This document shows positions 1 to 9,452 of a stretch of DNA of 64,000 nucleotides, one piece after another. Source of the stretch: Vibrio sonorensis. GTDB lineage: Bacteria; Pseudomonadota; Gammaproteobacteria; Enterobacterales; Vibrionaceae. Every line of letters starts with the position of its first letter. The first letter of the stretch is position 1. The notes beneath the pieces were generated by a model that made no database searches, was not told the origin of the DNA, and saw only the letters and a list, made by a program, of their open reading frames with translations. The stretch is taken from contig NZ_LJJE01000060.1 of the NCBI RefSeq assembly GCF_001854765.1, forward strand, positions 124,001-188,000, given 5' to 3'. The position numbers were made by a program, and so were the translations under genes.

Positions 1-1
1 T

Positions 2-1192
2 CCGCTTCGCGCTTCGGTATTGATGGATCCTGCGGGTAAGCGCATTAACACTAAAGACAATACACCTGCCGTGGTTCATATCAACATGGTTCCCGGTGAC
101 AAAGTAGAAATCCAGATCGCGGCAAAAGGCGGCGGCTCTGAGAACAAAACCAAAATGGTAATGTTAAATCCATCTGACGATATTGCTGAGTGGGTAGAGA
201 AAACACTGCCAACCATGGGAGCGGGTTGGTGCCCTCCCGGCATGTTGGGCATAGGTATTGGTGGCACGGCAGAAAAAGCTGCTGTACTGGCGAAAGAGTC
301 TTTGATGGAACACATCGATATTCACGAGCTTCTAGAGCGCGGCCCGCAAAATGCCGAAGAAGAGCTGCGCTTGGACATCTTTAACCGTGTTAACAAATTA
401 GGCATTGGCGCCCAAGGGTTAGGTGGTTTAACTACGGTTGTCGATGTGAAGGTCAAAACGGCGCCAACTCACGCCGCGTCTAAGCCTGTCTGTTTGATCC
501 CTAACTGCGCAGCAACTCGTCATGTACACTTCACTTTGGATGGTTCTGGCCCTGCTGATCTTCAACCACCAAAATTAGAAGATTGGCCAGATATCACTTG
601 GGAAGCCGGAGAGAGCACTCGCCGCGTAAACCTAGATACGGTGACGAAAGAAGAAGCCCAAGAGTGGAAAACGGGTGAGACTTTATTGCTATCGGGTAAG
701 ATTTTAACTGGTAGAGATGCGGCCCATAAACGTTTGCAGACCATGATGCAAAATGGAGAAGGGCTTCCAGAGGGTGTTGACCTGAAAGGGAAGTTTATCT
801 ATTACGTCGGTCCAGTGGACGCCGTTGGAGATGAAGTTGTAGGCCCCGCTGGCCCGACAACTTCAACTCGTATGGACAAGTTCACCGATATGATGCTGGA
901 TGAAACAGGCATCATGGGAATGATTGGTAAAGCTGAACGGGGCCCAGCGACCGTTGAGTCTATCAAGCAACACAAAGCTGTCTATCTGATGGCAGTAGGT
1001 GGTGCGGCTTACTTAGTTGCAAAAGCGATTAAGAAGGCCAAAGTGGTCGCGTTTGAAGACCTTGGTATGGAAGCAATATACGAGTTTGAAGTGGAAGATA
1101 TGCCAGTTACGGTAGCGGTAGACTCTAGAGGGGCTAACGCTCACCAAATCGGACCAGATACTTGGAAAGTGAAAATTGCAGAGATGGAATGA
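2..1192 (+). CDS. fumA: Class I fumarate hydratase, 5'-truncated by the window edge
   Basis: Fe-S dependent fumarase of the TCA cycle, converting fumarate to L-malate in the cytosol. The reading frame is open to the first base and the residues before the first methionine (PLRASVL) match the interior of the family, so the true start lies outside the window; about 395 of roughly 500-550 residues are present. Visible family signatures are KGGGSENK, the GWCPPGM block and the PNCAATRHVHF block. The cysteines in the last two blocks are about 92 residues apart, the spacing expected of two [4Fe-4S] ligands; the third is outside. The C-terminal domain (from about residue 210) that carries the beta-subunit homology is complete and ends before a strong hairpin terminator. 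Confident in family; the fumA/fumB distinction cannot be made here. Confidence 0.93.
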   Translation, partial: PLRASVLMDPAGKRINTKDNTPAVVHINMVPGDKVEIQIAAKGGGSENKTKMVMLNPSDDIAEWVEKTLPTMGAGWCPPGMLGIGIGGTAEKAAVLAKESLMEHIDIHELLERGPQNAEEELRLDIFNRVNKLGIGAQGLGGLTTVVDVKVKTAPTHAASKPVCLIPNCAATRHVHFTLDGSGPADLQPPKLEDWPDITWEAGESTRRVNLDTVTKEEAQEWKTGETLLLSGKILTGRDAAHKRLQTMMQNGEGLPEGVDLKGKFIYYVGPVDAVGDEVVGPAGPTTSTRMDKFTDMMLDETGIMGMIGKAERGPATVESIKQHKAVYLMAVGGAAYLVAKAIKKAKVVAFEDLGMEAIYEFEVEDMPVTVAVDSRGANAHQIGPDTWKVKIAEME

Positions 1193-1246
1193 TTGGCGTG
1201 AAAGTGTGTGACAAACCACTGACTTAATTAGCAAACAATTGACATT

Positions 1247-1270
1247 GGTGCAGCTTAGGCTGCACCTTTT
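1247..1270 (+). terminator. Rho-independent terminator of fumarase gene
   Basis: Perfect 8-bp stem GGTGCAGC / GCTGCACC around a TTAG loop followed by four T residues, 55 bases after the fumarase stop codon. Confidence 0.85.
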
Positions 1271-1350
1271 CTATGTATACTCGTTAACCATAGCGAAGTA
1301 TCAAAGGCCATAAGGCTAAGAATTTTTTTTCATTAAACTAGGAGATAGCC

Positions 1351-1536
1351 ATGACGCGTTTTATACAGATTTTGCAAGTTCTGCTCGCTGTCGTAGTGGG
1401 TAGTTTCGTCGGTTATGATCTTGTATTGCACGGCATCAGCATATTTGACCAAAAGTATGTGACCATGGTTTGCGTGTTATTGCTACTGCTGGAAGTTGCG
1501 CTGTTTGTCATTTACAAGCTGATAGAAGACGATTGA
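1351..1536 (+). CDS. Small two-helix inner-membrane protein, unknown function
   Basis: A 61-residue protein that is almost entirely two hydrophobic segments (about residues 5-25 and 35-56) joined by a short polar loop, ending in an acidic tail (EDD). It has an AGGAG ribosome site 8 bases before the ATG and its own strong terminator after the stop, so it is very likely a real monocistronic gene. No family is recognised. Its position between the fumarase gene and ycjX gives no functional hint. A role as a small membrane modulator is possible but unsupported. Confidence 0.7.
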   Translation: MTRFIQILQVLLAVVVGSFVGYDLVLHGISIFDQKYVTMVCVLLLLLEVALFVIYKLIEDD

Positions 1537-1567
1537 TTGGTTCGCTGATTTCGCAAATTTTGAACTT

Positions 1568-1592
1568 AAAGCCCCGCAGAGGGGCTTTTTTG
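1568..1592 (+). terminator. Rho-independent terminator
   Basis: Stem AAAGCCCC / GGGGCTTT with loop GCAGA and a run of six T residues, directly after the small membrane protein gene. Confidence 0.9.
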
Positions 1593-1655
1593 TTCATCTT
1601 TTATTAAGATTGGCAAACATAAGATGCTCAAAACCCAAGATTCAATGGAGCCTGA

Positions 1656-3026
1656 ATGATCAGCATTAAACAAGAAGTGAACGATTTAGTTTCCCGCAGC
1701 CTAGACTCCCATGTTCGACTGGCGGTAACAGGACTCTCCCGAGCGGGGAAAACTGCGTTTATCACTTCAGTGGTCAATCAGTTGTTACACACGTCGACTC
1801 ACGATCAGTTACCATTGCTCGCTTCTGCACGCGACAAACGCTTACTAGGTGCAAAGCGTACGCCTCAAAGCAACATGTTGGTTCCTAGATTCCCATACGA
1901 GTCAGCGATAGAACAGGTGCTGAGTGAACCCCCTACATGGCCACTTCCCACGCGTGACGTCAGTGAAATCCGCTTAGCGTTAAAGTTCAAGCCGACTAAA
2001 AGAGCAAAAAAATTGTTGGGCCAAACCGCAACACTGAACTTGGACATCGTGGACTATCCGGGAGAGTGGCTGCTGGACTTACCCCTGCTTAATATGAGTT
2101 TTCATGAGTGGAGTGAGACTCAGCTCAACGCTCTACAGGGGAAGCGAAAGGAGTTTGCCAAACAGTGGCTATTAGCGCTGGAAACATTCGCACCCGAAGC
2201 CGAAGCTTGCGAGAATCAGTTAGCCGAGATTGCGGCGTCTTTTACTCAGTATCTCCATCGTTGTAAAGACGAGGGGTTACATTGGGTGCAACCGGGTCGA
2301 TTTGTTCTTCCGGGGGAGTTAGAAGGAGCACCAGTTTTACAATTTTTCCCATACCTGTACCAAGGAAAAGCAAGCAAAACTAGCAACTATGCGATGTTGG
2401 AAGCGCGCTATAAAGAGTATCAACAAAAAGTGGTGAAACACTTCTATCGACACCACTTTTCAAGCTTTGACCGTCAAATTATTTTGGTAGATTGCTTGTC
2501 TCCACTCAATGCTGGTCACGACTCTTTTCAAGATATGAAAATGGCGATTGAGCAATTGACGCAAAGTTTTCGCTACGGCAAAAGCAATCTGATCAAACGA
2601 CTTTTTTCTCCACGCATCGACAAGCTGTTATTTGCGGCGACCAAGGCAGACCATATCACGCCTGAGCAGCATACAAATGTTGTGTCGCTTTTACAGCAGA
2701 TGACCCAAGGTGCATGGCAAATGGCGGCGTACGAGAATATCGAGATGAGTTGCATGAGCATTGCTTCTATTCAAGCGACACAAGCCGGTTATATTTCTTC
2801 ATCGGATAGCAATTATCCCGCTGTACAAGGTACGACGATTGAAGGCGACGCATTGACCTTATTTCCCGGCGAAGTACCAAGTAAGTTGCCCGAGAGCAAA
2901 TTTTGGCAACAGAGCGGTTTTGATTTTGTGCAGTTTCGTCCACAGCCGCAAAGCGAGGGAGAACCGGTAAAACACATTCGAATCGATAAAGCGCTAGAAT
3001 TTTTGATTGGAGACAAACTGAAATGA
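1656..3026 (+). CDS. ycjX: YcjX family (DUF463) P-loop nucleotide-binding protein
   Basis: A 456-residue cytosolic P-loop protein of the YcjX/DUF463 family (E. coli YcjX is of similar length), associated in enterobacteria with phage-shock and membrane stress. The Walker A motif GLSRAGKT lies at residues 26-33, and a VDYPGEW segment near residue 132 fits a switch/Walker B-like region of a GTPase fold. The ATG has GGAG five bases upstream. The stop overlaps the start of ycjF by four bases (ATGA), implying translational coupling, and tyrR follows, the same order as in E. coli. The exact substrate and role in Vibrio are not known. Confidence 0.93.
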   Translation: MISIKQEVNDLVSRSLDSHVRLAVTGLSRAGKTAFITSVVNQLLHTSTHDQLPLLASARDKRLLGAKRTPQSNMLVPRFPYESAIEQVLSEPPTWPLPTRDVSEIRLALKFKPTKRAKKLLGQTATLNLDIVDYPGEWLLDLPLLNMSFHEWSETQLNALQGKRKEFAKQWLLALETFAPEAEACENQLAEIAASFTQYLHRCKDEGLHWVQPGRFVLPGELEGAPVLQFFPYLYQGKASKTSNYAMLEARYKEYQQKVVKHFYRHHFSSFDRQIILVDCLSPLNAGHDSFQDMKMAIEQLTQSFRYGKSNLIKRLFSPRIDKLLFAATKADHITPEQHTNVVSLLQQMTQGAWQMAAYENIEMSCMSIASIQATQAGYISSSDSNYPAVQGTTIEGDALTLFPGEVPSKLPESKFWQQSGFDFVQFRPQPQSEGEPVKHIRIDKALEFLIGDKLK

Positions 3027-4042
3027 GTGAATTTAAACAGAAAAAAGTGTTCACTGAGTCTCTTAACGAGTCGCTCGATGCATCGATAACCGAATCTAAG
3101 CTTTTCGAAGAGACACAGACATTTGTACCAGTAAAAGTGGAACAAGAAACGCCTGTTGAAGAAGTTAAACTGGAACAAGTAATTCGCCCCAAAGTTGGCA
3201 GGAGAAGGTTGGCCACAGGGCTGCTAGCTACGTTCACTGGATTGACGATTTGGCAAACCGGAGACAGTGCTTATCAAGCACTGTTAAGCGGTGACATGCT
3301 GGCCATAGGTTGGACAGGCTTTGTCGCCGTGTTAGCTGCTCTTGGTATTGGCGCGATAGGTAAAGAGCTTTGGAAACTGAAAAGGCTGAAAAATCACTTT
3401 GATAAACAGCAAGAGAGTGAAGCTTTAATCAACGCAGACAGCTTTGGGAAAGGCAAAGATTTTTGCTACTCACTTGCCAAAGCGGCAGGTTTACCAAAAG
3501 AAGCGTCTGCTTTTGTGCGTTGGCAAGATGCGGTGACACAAGCGCACAGCGATGCTGAAATATTAGATATGTATGACGCTATGGTCGTCGCCGAGCAAGA
3601 TAAGTTGGCAACCAAACTGATAACTCAGCACGCAACAGAGTCTGCTGCTCTGGTGGCAATAAGCCCCTTAGCCATCGCTGATATGTTGTTGGTGGCATGG
3701 CGCAACTTCAAAATGATCGATAATCTGTCTGAGGTTTATGGGGTCGAATTGGGTTATTGGTCCCGAGTAAAACTGCTGAAAGCGACGTTAGTGAATATGG
3801 CGGCCGCAGGGGCGAGTGAACTTGCCATCGATGCCAGTATGGATTTAATGTCGATGGATTTAGCTGGTAAAGTATCAGCCAGAGCTGGTCAGGGCTTAGG
3901 GGTGGGTATCCTCACTGCGCGGTTGGGATTAAAAGCGATGACCTTGCTACGCCCAATCCCTTGGCACCAAGACAGAAAAGTTAAACTAGGTGCTATCAGA
4001 AAGCAGATTGTGAGCAAAATAGCGGAGATAACCATCAAATAG
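3023..4042 (+). CDS. ycjF: YcjF family (DUF697) inner-membrane protein
   Basis: A 339-residue partner of YcjX. The N-terminal about 60 residues are acidic and polar; two transmembrane segments follow at about residues 64-88 and 93-115; the C-terminal half is the DUF697 region, which contains a third hydrophobic stretch around residues 205-230. It starts inside the end of ycjX (ATGA overlap), so the two are coupled. In other proteobacteria YcjX and YcjF always travel together; a membrane-tethered GTPase pair is inferred. The function remains undefined. Confidence 0.92.
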   Translation: MSEFKQKKVFTESLNESLDASITESKLFEETQTFVPVKVEQETPVEEVKLEQVIRPKVGRRRLATGLLATFTGLTIWQTGDSAYQALLSGDMLAIGWTGFVAVLAALGIGAIGKELWKLKRLKNHFDKQQESEALINADSFGKGKDFCYSLAKAAGLPKEASAFVRWQDAVTQAHSDAEILDMYDAMVVAEQDKLATKLITQHATESAALVAISPLAIADMLLVAWRNFKMIDNLSEVYGVELGYWSRVKLLKATLVNMAAAGASELAIDASMDLMSMDLAGKVSARAGQGLGVGILTARLGLKAMTLLRPIPWHQDRKVKLGAIRKQIVSKIAEITIK

Positions 4043-4096
4043 TGAAGTGAGAGCGCATCGCTAACTTGACGCACTGCGAGGCATGATTCAAACTAC

Positions 4097-4114
4097 TGTC
4101 AACTTTTCGTGACA
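4097..4114 (+). promoter_or_regulatory. Candidate TyrR box upstream of tyrR
   Basis: An 18-bp imperfect palindrome, TGTCAA then six bases then GTGACA, keeps the outer TGT/ACA and spacing of the TyrR operator TGTAAA-N6-TTTACA. It lies 22 bases before the preferred tyrR start codon, as expected for autoregulation known in E. coli. Two of the inner positions differ, so affinity may be modest. Confidence 0.5.
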
Positions 4115-4135
4115 CCTAGAATTAGGATTATTTCA

Positions 4136-5680
4136 GTGCGTCTAGAAGTATTTTGTGAAGACAGACTGGGTTTGACCCGAGAACTGTTGGACATTCTGGC
4201 CTCAAAAACTATCGATTTACGCGGTATTGAAATCGATGTTACAGGCATTATTTATCTCAACTGCCCAGATATAGATTTTGAAACCTTTAGCGAACTTATG
4301 GCGGAAATCCGTCGTATATCCGGTGTTCGCGATGTGAGAAAAATTCCGTTTATGCCAATGGAAAGGCATAATACCGAGTTGATTTCTCTGCTTAACAATC
4401 TTCCAGAACCCGTACTTGCCGTTGATTTAAAAGGCAATGTCGATATGGCTAACCATTCGGCACTTTCCTTGTTTAATACGACACAAGAGCAGATCCTCAA
4501 CCTGCCAGTGGCGCATCTTATTCCCGGCTTTAATACAGCGCAATGGCTTGAAGAAAGCATTTCTCGTCACCGTGAAAACGTAGTGATTAACGGCCTGGAT
4601 TACGTGTACGAATTGATGCCTGTTCACATCACGGATGAATCTGGCGAATCGAATTTGGCCAGCGCGGTAATGATCATACGTTCGCAACAAGAAAGCCCGG
4701 TGATTCAACAATTTTTACCTCAGCAAAACGAGTTGGGCTTCGAGCATTTTGTCGGTGTGTCTAACAAACATAAGACTTTAATCAATCAGGCTAAGAAGCT
4801 TGCTATGCTCGACCAGCCGCTACTGATTCAAGGTGAGACGGGAACAGGTAAAGAAATGCTGGCTCGCGCTTGCCACAATCGCTCTGAGCGAGGTTCTGAG
4901 CCATTTTTAGTCCTCAGCTGTGCGTCAATGCCTGACGATGTGGCAGAAACAGAGCTCTTTGGTCACGCTCCGGGTTCATTCAACCACGAGCAAGGGCATA
5001 AAGGTATTTTTGAACAAGCCAATGGTGGTACGGTTTTTCTCGATGAAATTGGCGAAATGAGCCCCCATCTTCAAATTAAGCTTTTGCGCTTGTTGCAAGA
5101 CGGTACATTCCGTCGTGTTGGTGAAGAGCACGAAATGCACGTCGATGTACGTGTTATCGCCTCGACAAGACACAATCTTGCAGTGCTAGCTGAATCAGGG
5201 TCGTTTCGCGAAGACCTATTCTACCGCCTAAATGTTTTAACGCTTGGTATCCCTGCCCTTAGAGAGCGTTCAAATGACCTAGCTCCGCTGTTGGATCTGT
5301 TCGTCAATAAGTACGTTAAACAGTTGGGCATGGTTAAACCGAGCTGGGATGAAGAGCTGATTGATCAATTGGCTGGCTATCAATGGCCGGGTAACATGAG
5401 GCAGTTAGAGAATATGGTGCTTCGAGCACTTACTGAGTTAGAAGAAGAAGCTTTGGTCATTGAACACTTCCATTTACCTCAGTTAGAAGCGTCGAATGGT
5501 AACACTCCAACGCTAAATCTTGATGGTTCATTAGATGAAATTATGAAAGATTACGAGTCGCAAATTCTCGAACGCCTCTATCAGTCATTCCCATCGAGTC
5601 GAAAATTGGCAAAGCGCCTCAATGTTTCTCATACCTCTATTGCCAATAAATTGCGCGAATACGGTATTAGAAAAAACTGA
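4136..5680 (+). CDS. tyrR: Transcriptional regulator TyrR
   Basis: Aromatic amino acid-responsive regulator of synthesis and transport genes. The protein has an N-terminal ACT domain (residues 1-70), a PAS-like domain (about 78-190), an AAA+ domain with Walker A GETGTGKE and Walker B-type LDEIGE, and a C-terminal Fis-type helix-turn-helix. As in E. coli TyrR, the sigma54-contact loop GAFTGA is absent (here GSFNHE), so it should act on sigma70 promoters. A GTG start at 4136 is preferred: AGGA sits eight bases upstream, the protein then begins exactly like E. coli TyrR (RLEVFCEDRLGLTREL), and length becomes 514 against 513. The GTG at 4109 falls inside a probable TyrR operator. The stop overlaps rimJ by one base. 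Confidence 0.95.
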   Translation: MRLEVFCEDRLGLTRELLDILASKTIDLRGIEIDVTGIIYLNCPDIDFETFSELMAEIRRISGVRDVRKIPFMPMERHNTELISLLNNLPEPVLAVDLKGNVDMANHSALSLFNTTQEQILNLPVAHLIPGFNTAQWLEESISRHRENVVINGLDYVYELMPVHITDESGESNLASAVMIIRSQQESPVIQQFLPQQNELGFEHFVGVSNKHKTLINQAKKLAMLDQPLLIQGETGTGKEMLARACHNRSERGSEPFLVLSCASMPDDVAETELFGHAPGSFNHEQGHKGIFEQANGGTVFLDEIGEMSPHLQIKLLRLLQDGTFRRVGEEHEMHVDVRVIASTRHNLAVLAESGSFREDLFYRLNVLTLGIPALRERSNDLAPLLDLFVNKYVKQLGMVKPSWDEELIDQLAGYQWPGNMRQLENMVLRALTELEEEALVIEHFHLPQLEASNGNTPTLNLDGSLDEIMKDYESQILERLYQSFPSSRKLAKRLNVSHTSIANKLREYGIRKN

Positions 5681-6258
5681 TGAGTTTAAGTAACACCACT
5701 CAAGTGTACGAAGAAGATAAAAGCTTTGTTCTTCGCACCGCGGAGCCTTCAGATGCAGAGATGATTCTGGACTATTTTATTGACAACCGAGATCATCTCA
5801 TGCCGTGGGAGCCTAAAAGGCCCGCCACTTTCTACACTCTTGAAGACTGGCAACAGAAGCTAGTTAAACTTCATGAATTGCACAGAATGGGGTTGGCCTA
5901 CTATCTGATTATTGTCGACAAGCAATGTGGTCAAATGTTAGGTACGGTCTCTTTTAGCAATATTACACGCTACCCATTTCACGCGTGCAATATGGGCTAT
6001 TCCCTTGCAGAAACGGCTCAGGGTAAAGGGATCATGACTAGGGCGATTAAGCTCGCAGTGGCCTACATGTTTGAACATCAAAATTTGCATCGAATTATGG
6101 CTGGTTACCTTCCGAGAAATGTGAAAAGTGGGGCAGTTTTGCAGCGGTTGGGCTTTAAAGAAGAAGGCTTAGCTGAAGACTATTTGCTGATCAATGGCAA
6201 GTGGGAAGACCATGTTTTAACGTCTTTGGTGAACAGTAAATGGAAGGAAAAACAATGA
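5680..6258 (+). CDS. rimJ: RimJ-type ribosomal protein alanine N-acetyltransferase
   Basis: A 192-residue GNAT-fold acetyltransferase. It aligns with E. coli RimJ (194 aa), which acetylates the N-terminal alanine of ribosomal protein S5: shared blocks include PWEP, FHAC-GYS, GKG, HRIMA and the C-terminal DYLLI-GKW-DHVLTSL. The acetyl-CoA pyrophosphate loop is QGKGI. The start ATG overlaps the tyrR stop by one base and the stop overlaps the next gene, so tyrR, rimJ and the HD gene form one transcript. A substrate other than S5 cannot be excluded. Confidence 0.88.
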   Translation: MSLSNTTQVYEEDKSFVLRTAEPSDAEMILDYFIDNRDHLMPWEPKRPATFYTLEDWQQKLVKLHELHRMGLAYYLIIVDKQCGQMLGTVSFSNITRYPFHACNMGYSLAETAQGKGIMTRAIKLAVAYMFEHQNLHRIMAGYLPRNVKSGAVLQRLGFKEEGLAEDYLLINGKWEDHVLTSLVNSKWKEKQ

Positions 6259-6842
6259 ATGAACGCCTAGAAAAACAACTCGCTCTATTGATTGAGCTGG
6301 ACAAGTTGAAAGGCGTACTGCGACGTACCAAAGTTAAGTCCGTTGAAGGGCGTTTGGAAAACAGTGCTGAGCACAGTTGGCATGTTGCACTTATGGCGTT
6401 GCTATTAGAAGAACACGCCAATGAACCCGTTGATATAACGAGAGTGATCAAAATGCTCCTTCTGCACGATATCGTGGAAATCGATGCGGGAGACACGTTT
6501 GTGTATGATCAAAAAGCGATTGCTGCTCAGGCGGAAAAAGAGCTGAAAGCGGCTCAAAGACTCTTCTCTCTTTTGCCAGAAGATCAAGGAAAACCGTTGC
6601 TGGAGCTGTGGCTAGAGTTTGAAAACGCAAAAACGGCGGATGCGAAGTTTGCCAAAGCTTTAGACCGTCTGATCCCTATGCTGCTGAATTTCCACAATGA
6701 CGGGCAAAGCTGGCAAGAGCACGGAGTGACAGCGCAACAAGCCTTAACGGTTAATAATAAAATTGAATTAGGTTCAACCATACTTTGGCAAAAAGCCCAA
6801 AGTATAATTTCACAAGCTTCGAAAAAAGGCTGGCTTAAATAG
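6255..6842 (+). CDS. HD-domain phosphohydrolase (HDDC2/YfbR-like)
   Basis: A 195-residue metal-dependent HD hydrolase of COG1896 type, whose characterised members are 5'-deoxynucleotidases. The metal site is visible: AEHSWH (first His), LLHDIVEIDAGD (His-Asp pair and downstream Asp). The start at 6255 has AAGGA six bases upstream and overlaps the rimJ stop (ATGA), which is better than the in-frame ATG at 6240. It is the third gene of the tyrR operon. Nucleotide monophosphate substrates are inferred from the family, not from this sequence. Confidence 0.85.
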   Translation: MNERLEKQLALLIELDKLKGVLRRTKVKSVEGRLENSAEHSWHVALMALLLEEHANEPVDITRVIKMLLLHDIVEIDAGDTFVYDQKAIAAQAEKELKAAQRLFSLLPEDQGKPLLELWLEFENAKTADAKFAKALDRLIPMLLNFHNDGQSWQEHGVTAQQALTVNNKIELGSTILWQKAQSIISQASKKGWLK

Positions 6843-6875
6843 CCGTCTATTACCTGAGATTAAAGAGGAAAACCG

Positions 6876-7352
6876 ATGTCCTATCTCACTTTGGACGAAT
6901 ACCAAAGAAAATGGATTTTTACTCATCAATCAATGCCACTTCCCGAAGGGTCGTTAGCTGAAATTAAGCCAATGACCCAAGCGAGAAGTGCCCAATTGTG
7001 GAAAGAAAACATCAGTGCTCATAGTCCAGACAGTGAGAGATTGAGCAGCACGGACTGGCCTAGTGTCGAAAACAACTGGATAGAAGCTGTCGATTGGATG
7101 GCAAATTGGGAAAGTGAACAAACGGATAGTCTGCCAGAAGCAGTGCTGGCACACATTGATTGGCAAGATGATGTGACCGTTTACTTCTGTTATGAAAAGT
7201 ATAACGTCATCGAAACCAAATGGTCGACTTTCAAAAAACACTGGAAGAACTTTCTGTTCTATGACGACGGACCGATTTTGATTGCTAGAAGACGTAAGCA
7301 AGCTCTCTGGTTTAATGACAAAGGGCAAGTAAAGCTAGGAACACGTAGCTAA
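6876..7352 (+). CDS. DUF2947 family protein
   Basis: A 158-residue soluble protein, tryptophan-rich (about 11 Trp) and without signal peptide or membrane segments. Sequence texture and length match the DUF2947 family of marine gammaproteobacteria; no catalytic motif is evident. AGAGG lies eight bases upstream of the ATG. It sits 33 bases after the HD gene, so it may be the last gene of the tyrR transcript, which then ends at a 16-bp hairpin. Function unknown. Confidence 0.7.
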   Translation: MSYLTLDEYQRKWIFTHQSMPLPEGSLAEIKPMTQARSAQLWKENISAHSPDSERLSSTDWPSVENNWIEAVDWMANWESEQTDSLPEAVLAHIDWQDDVTVYFCYEKYNVIETKWSTFKKHWKNFLFYDDGPILIARRRKQALWFNDKGQVKLGTRS

Positions 7353-7380
7353 GGTTTAATAGAAGATCACCTCTGTTATA

Positions 7381-7424
7381 AAAGCACCCCAATAGTTGGA
7401 ATTCACTATTGGGGTGCTTTGCTT
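7381..7424. terminator. Long bidirectional hairpin terminator
   Basis: Perfect 16-bp inverted repeat (arms 7381-7396 and 7405-7420, beginning AAAGCACCCC) around an 8-base loop. It separates the rightward tyrR operon from the leftward BLUF gene and can serve both strands; T tracts are short on either side. Confidence 0.75.
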
Positions 7425-7534
7425 TCTACTTCTAGTTGTGACATTGCTTTGTTGCTTATGGTGAACTCTTCAATCTTAAGTATGAATTTGATAAAGCTGG
7501 TGGGAATGGTTAACCCAAAGCGTACGCATATAGA

Positions 7535-7954
7535 TCAGATGGTTTTAATCGCCTCTTTTAAGGTGAGTAATAAGCCATGTGCACTAGCGCCTGAAATCTC
7601 ATAGGGGTTAAAGATTTCACTAGAAGAAAACTGCTGGGTTATCGGCATAGTGACTGCTGTTTCAGGGATATAGCCCATGTGCCAATCGGAAAAATCGCGT
7701 TTGTTGATTTCATCATAGCTGAGAATCACAATTTCTTGATGACGTTGGTCATTAAGGATCTTGTGGTAGATCTGGTTTACCTTGCTTCTAGAGCCTTCTA
7801 TGCATTGTAGAAAGTAGTTTCGATTAAAAAGCAAAACGCCAGTAACATTTTCTTTTCGATTGTTTTTTCTGGCACTTTCTAAAATATTTTCGATATCTTG
7901 ATTTGACATGCCATCGCTAATACGACTTGCATAGATAAGTCTGACTAAATACAT
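7535..7954 (-). CDS. BLUF-domain blue-light photoreceptor
   Basis: A 139-residue stand-alone BLUF protein that binds FAD and senses blue light. All hallmark residues occur at a constant offset of 13 from AppA numbering: Tyr8, Asn32, Gln50, Trp91 and Met93. The roughly 45 residues after the BLUF core hold a short C-terminal helix but no output domain, so it must signal by protein-protein contact. A G-rich ribosome site (AGGGGG) precedes the ATG. It is divergent from a GGDEF gene only about 155 bases away, which suggests, without proving, light control of cyclic-di-GMP. Short BLUF proteins are common in Vibrio and related genera. Confidence 0.92.
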   Translation of the reverse strand: MYLVRLIYASRISDGMSNQDIENILESARKNNRKENVTGVLLFNRNYFLQCIEGSRSKVNQIYHKILNDQRHQEIVILSYDEINKRDFSDWHMGYIPETAVTMPITQQFSSSEIFNPYEISGASAHGLLLTLKEAIKTI

Positions 7955-8110
7955 GGGAGCCCCCTAAACTCACGTTGTTGCTTTGCCTTACCGTTGATTC
8001 ACTTTTCTCTAACCTCTTCAAACTATAGTTGAGATGTTATGCCTTTCAATGCTTATAGAAGGATCTAGCTGCACTATACTTATCGATCCATGTATGTGAG
8101 AGAAAGCGTG

Positions 8111-9087
8111 ATGAGCAGTAAAAAGATCCTTAACTCGGTGGTGGCGTTAACAGAGCAACGAAATTCGGTATCACTTGCTCACAGTGTGCTCGCGACACTA
8201 GTGGAAATGTTGCCGGTGACAAGTGCGAGTATGTACCACTATTTAGGCTCTGGTGCTCAGTTGGCAGCGAAGATAGAAGTGGGTGCCGATAAACAAGATA
8301 TCGCTTGGGTAAATCAAAAGTTTTCTACCCCCTGCCCAGGCATAATCATCAAGAGACGAGTGTAAGAGTGACAAGGGTTGAACAAAGTTGTTATCAATGT
8401 GAGTTTCCAATTCCAATTAGAGAAAATCAGTCGGCAAGATTGTCTTTAACACTTAAAACCTCCCCTTATAAATATGAAATGTTGATCGATGGTTTTACAA
8501 AAATATATCGCAATTATTTATTGTTATTGGACGAAAATGAGAGGGATAAATTAACCGGTCTACTAAATCGGAAAACCCTCGAAGAGCGGATGGAATTTTG
8601 TTTTGATTTTAGTTCGGCAAATGAAACCGATGAAGATGGGGCTTGGATCGTTATTTTAGATATTGATCATTTTAAGCGGATAAATGATCAACATGGGCAC
8701 ATGATTGGAGATGAAATATTACTGCTATTTTCTCAATATATGCAGTGTAACTTTTCTTCTCCCAAGCAATTATTCAGATTTGGAGGGGAAGAGTTTTTGA
8801 TCATTTTCCCTCCGAGTAAAAAAGATCCGGTAATTAAAGAAGTCGAAGGATTTCGATCTTATATTTCTAATACTCAGTTTCCGCAGATTGACGGCCTTAC
8901 CTTCAGTGCGGGTGTATGCTCATTCCACCGACACGACTTATTAACCACTATTCTCGATAAGGCGGACAAGGCGCTTTACTATGCAAAAGAGCACGGTCGA
9001 AATAAGGTGAGTGTATATGAGGAGTTACTAGAAGCAGGGAAATTAGTAGAAGATGACTTCGGTGATGACGGTGTAGAATTATTCTAA
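8111..9087 (+). pseudogene. Diguanylate cyclase with N-terminal sensor region, frame-broken
   Basis: Makes cyclic-di-GMP if intact. The frame from 8111 encodes an N-terminal sensor region (GAF-like in texture) to about 8325; the remainder (from about 8320) is read one frame back and carries a GGDEF domain with the active-site motif FGGEEF and metal/substrate block LDIDHFKRIND. Adding one T to the TTTT run at 8321-8324 would join the two halves into one protein of about 325 residues. No RxxD inhibitory site precedes the GGEEF motif. The start at 8111 has a GAGAAA ribosome site; an ATG at 8090 is also in frame. Either a real frameshift or an assembly error; the coding sequence is otherwise undamaged. 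Confidence 0.85.
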
Positions 9088-9255
9088 ATAGCGACTTTTA
9101 TTATTCGTTATAAAAAAACCATTGCTAAACAATATTTAATTCCTTAAAATAACTGTGACTAATATTCCATAATATTGATTTTGAAGTGCAAGTTTTAATC
9201 AAAATGATATTATGTTTAAGAATTAAGACGGATTTAAATTTTCTAGGATTAGGCA

Positions 9256-9432
9256 GTGGATTCATTACTAACGCAATTAAAAAAAGACTTTTATGCGCAA
9301 ATCAGCTCGCTCCAGTCCTGCACACTTCCACAATCTCAACCGACTTTGTCTTTACTGACAGAAGAAGAGTTGCAGGAACTAGAGCATGTGTGGGTTGAGT
9401 TATCGGTTTGGAAGCGTAATCAAACACATTAA
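9256..9432 (+). CDS. Small hypothetical protein (58 aa)
   Basis: A GTG-started 58-residue frame with AGGA seven bases upstream, ending just before a hairpin terminator. The predicted protein is amphipathic and acidic in its second half (TEEELQELEHVWVELSVWK), resembling a folded small helical protein rather than random translation. It has no signal peptide or membrane segment. It lies between the GGDEF gene and the Zur-controlled ribA-like gene but has its own terminator. No family is recognised; an overlapping 70-residue frame in another phase is less convincing because it lacks a ribosome site. Confidence 0.6.
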   Translation: MDSLLTQLKKDFYAQISSLQSCTLPQSQPTLSLLTEEELQELEHVWVELSVWKRNQTH

Positions 9433-9452
9433 CAGTTACTCTGGTTCTACAG

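Noticed and set aside
7419..7604. 61-residue frame between hairpin and BLUF gene
   Set aside because: Overlaps the 3' end of the BLUF gene antisense and lacks a ribosome site.
8305..8365. Programmed -1 frameshifting in the GGDEF gene
   Set aside because: No canonical X-XXY-YYZ slippery heptamer at the junction (AAAAGTTTTC), and similar breaks occur in many unrelated genes of the window.
9186..9398. 70-residue frame overlapping the 58-aa gene
   Set aside because: No ribosome site, and composition is not protein-like; the shorter GTG frame at 9256 has both.
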